The notes under the pieces: model-generated | Seen by the model: only the letters and a program-made list of their open reading frames with translations | What the model was told of the DNA's origin: nothing | Databases searched by the model: none | Part shown: positions 6,274 through 6,363 of the stretch, in pieces | Position numbering within the stretch: the stretch's first letter is position 1 | Layout: each line of letters starts with the position of its first letter | DNA from: Acidobacteriota bacterium | GTDB lineage: Bacteria > Acidobacteriota > Terriglobia > Terriglobales > Acidobacteriaceae | NCBI GenBank assembly: GCA_021801945.1 | Contig: JAKABE010000202.1 | Location: 1-6,363, forward strand | Direction: 5' to 3' | DNA length: 6,363 nucleotides | Translations under genes and position numbers: made by a program

Positions 6274-6305
6274 GTATTACTAGCAATAGCTCGTAATGAC
6301 CTTTG
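6274..6305 (-). promoter_or_regulatory. Candidate promoter and operator of the kinase-regulator operon
   Basis: The word CAAAGGTCATT (minus strand, 6305-6295) is identical to the one upstream of the efflux operon and, as there, precedes a TANTAY hexamer (TAATAC, 6279-6274) by 15 bases. The hexamer alone is a weak -10 match (3/6). The support is the repeated arrangement, which suggests regulator-dependent autoregulation. The predicted start near 6267 would leave a leader of about 325 bases before the kinase GTG. Confidence 0.3.
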
Positions 6306-6313
6306 ATCCCCTA

Positions 6314-6330
6314 ATTCGCGCTCTGCGAAT
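6314..6330. repeat. 17-bp dyad ATTCGC-GCTCT-GCGAAT
   Basis: The arms are perfect 6-base reverse complements around a 5-base centre. It lies 9 bases to the right of the shared 11-base word, on the upstream side for the kinase operon, so it could be an additional regulator site. It is short enough to be chance. Confidence 0.35.
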
Positions 6331-6363
6331 GTCACACTCTTATCCGGGTAATCCATAAGTATT

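Larger units (their letters stand above)
5942..6363. other. Region upstream of the kinase gene with no confident gene
   Basis: These 422 bases look more AT-rich than the genes. They carry two short dyads (6251-6265, 6314-6330), the shared 11-base word at 6295-6305 and possible promoter hexamers on the minus strand, including TAGAAT (6105-6100, 5/6 to the -10 consensus, without a good -35). A small basic minus-strand frame (6083-6253) and an overlapping plus-strand frame of 48 codons (6065-6211) resemble nothing I recognise. No neighbouring gene enters from the right edge. Confidence 0.5.

Overview
The window looks like a chromosomal segment from a soil-type Gram-negative bacterium. The best guess is Acidobacteriota (Terriglobia). 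This rests on the style of the proteins (a short DUF4118/KdpD-like kinase lacking the KdpD N-terminus, and efflux proteins with a long non-lipidated outer-membrane signal peptide) and on a moderately high GC content judged by eye. Taxonomy is inference; no rRNA or marker gene is present.

All five confident genes lie on the minus strand, so the window reads right to left. At the right is a gene-poor stretch (5942-6363) with dyad symmetries and a candidate promoter. Next is a two-component system: a membrane sensor histidine kinase (4424-5941) overlapping by ATGA an OmpR/KdpE-type response regulator (3669-4427). After a 494-base regulatory gap (3175-3668) comes a tripartite heavy-metal-type RND efflux operon: a TolC/CzcC-like outer-membrane channel (1825-3174), a CzcB/CusB-like periplasmic adaptor lipoprotein (554-1759), and the 5' end of a CzcA/CusA-like inner-membrane pump (1-522), cut by the window edge.

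The likely logic is a sensor/regulator pair controlling the adjacent efflux operon. Supporting this, the same 11-base word (AATGACCTTTG on the plus strand) occurs once upstream of the kinase (6295-6305) and once upstream of the channel gene (3409-3419). Each copy lies 15-16 bases before a TANTAY hexamer on the minus strand. This suggests one operator serving autoregulation and target control. The transported ion or drug cannot be read from this window, because the substrate-defining part of the pump lies outside it and the adaptor has no His- or Met-rich metal-binding segment.

Other points of interest are an 11-codon reading frame with a near-perfect Shine-Dalgarno sequence whose stop overlaps the adaptor start codon; non-canonical H-box and G1-box residues in the kinase; and a weak small basic ORF in the kinase leader. 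No tRNA, rRNA, CRISPR array, IS element or phage gene is visible.
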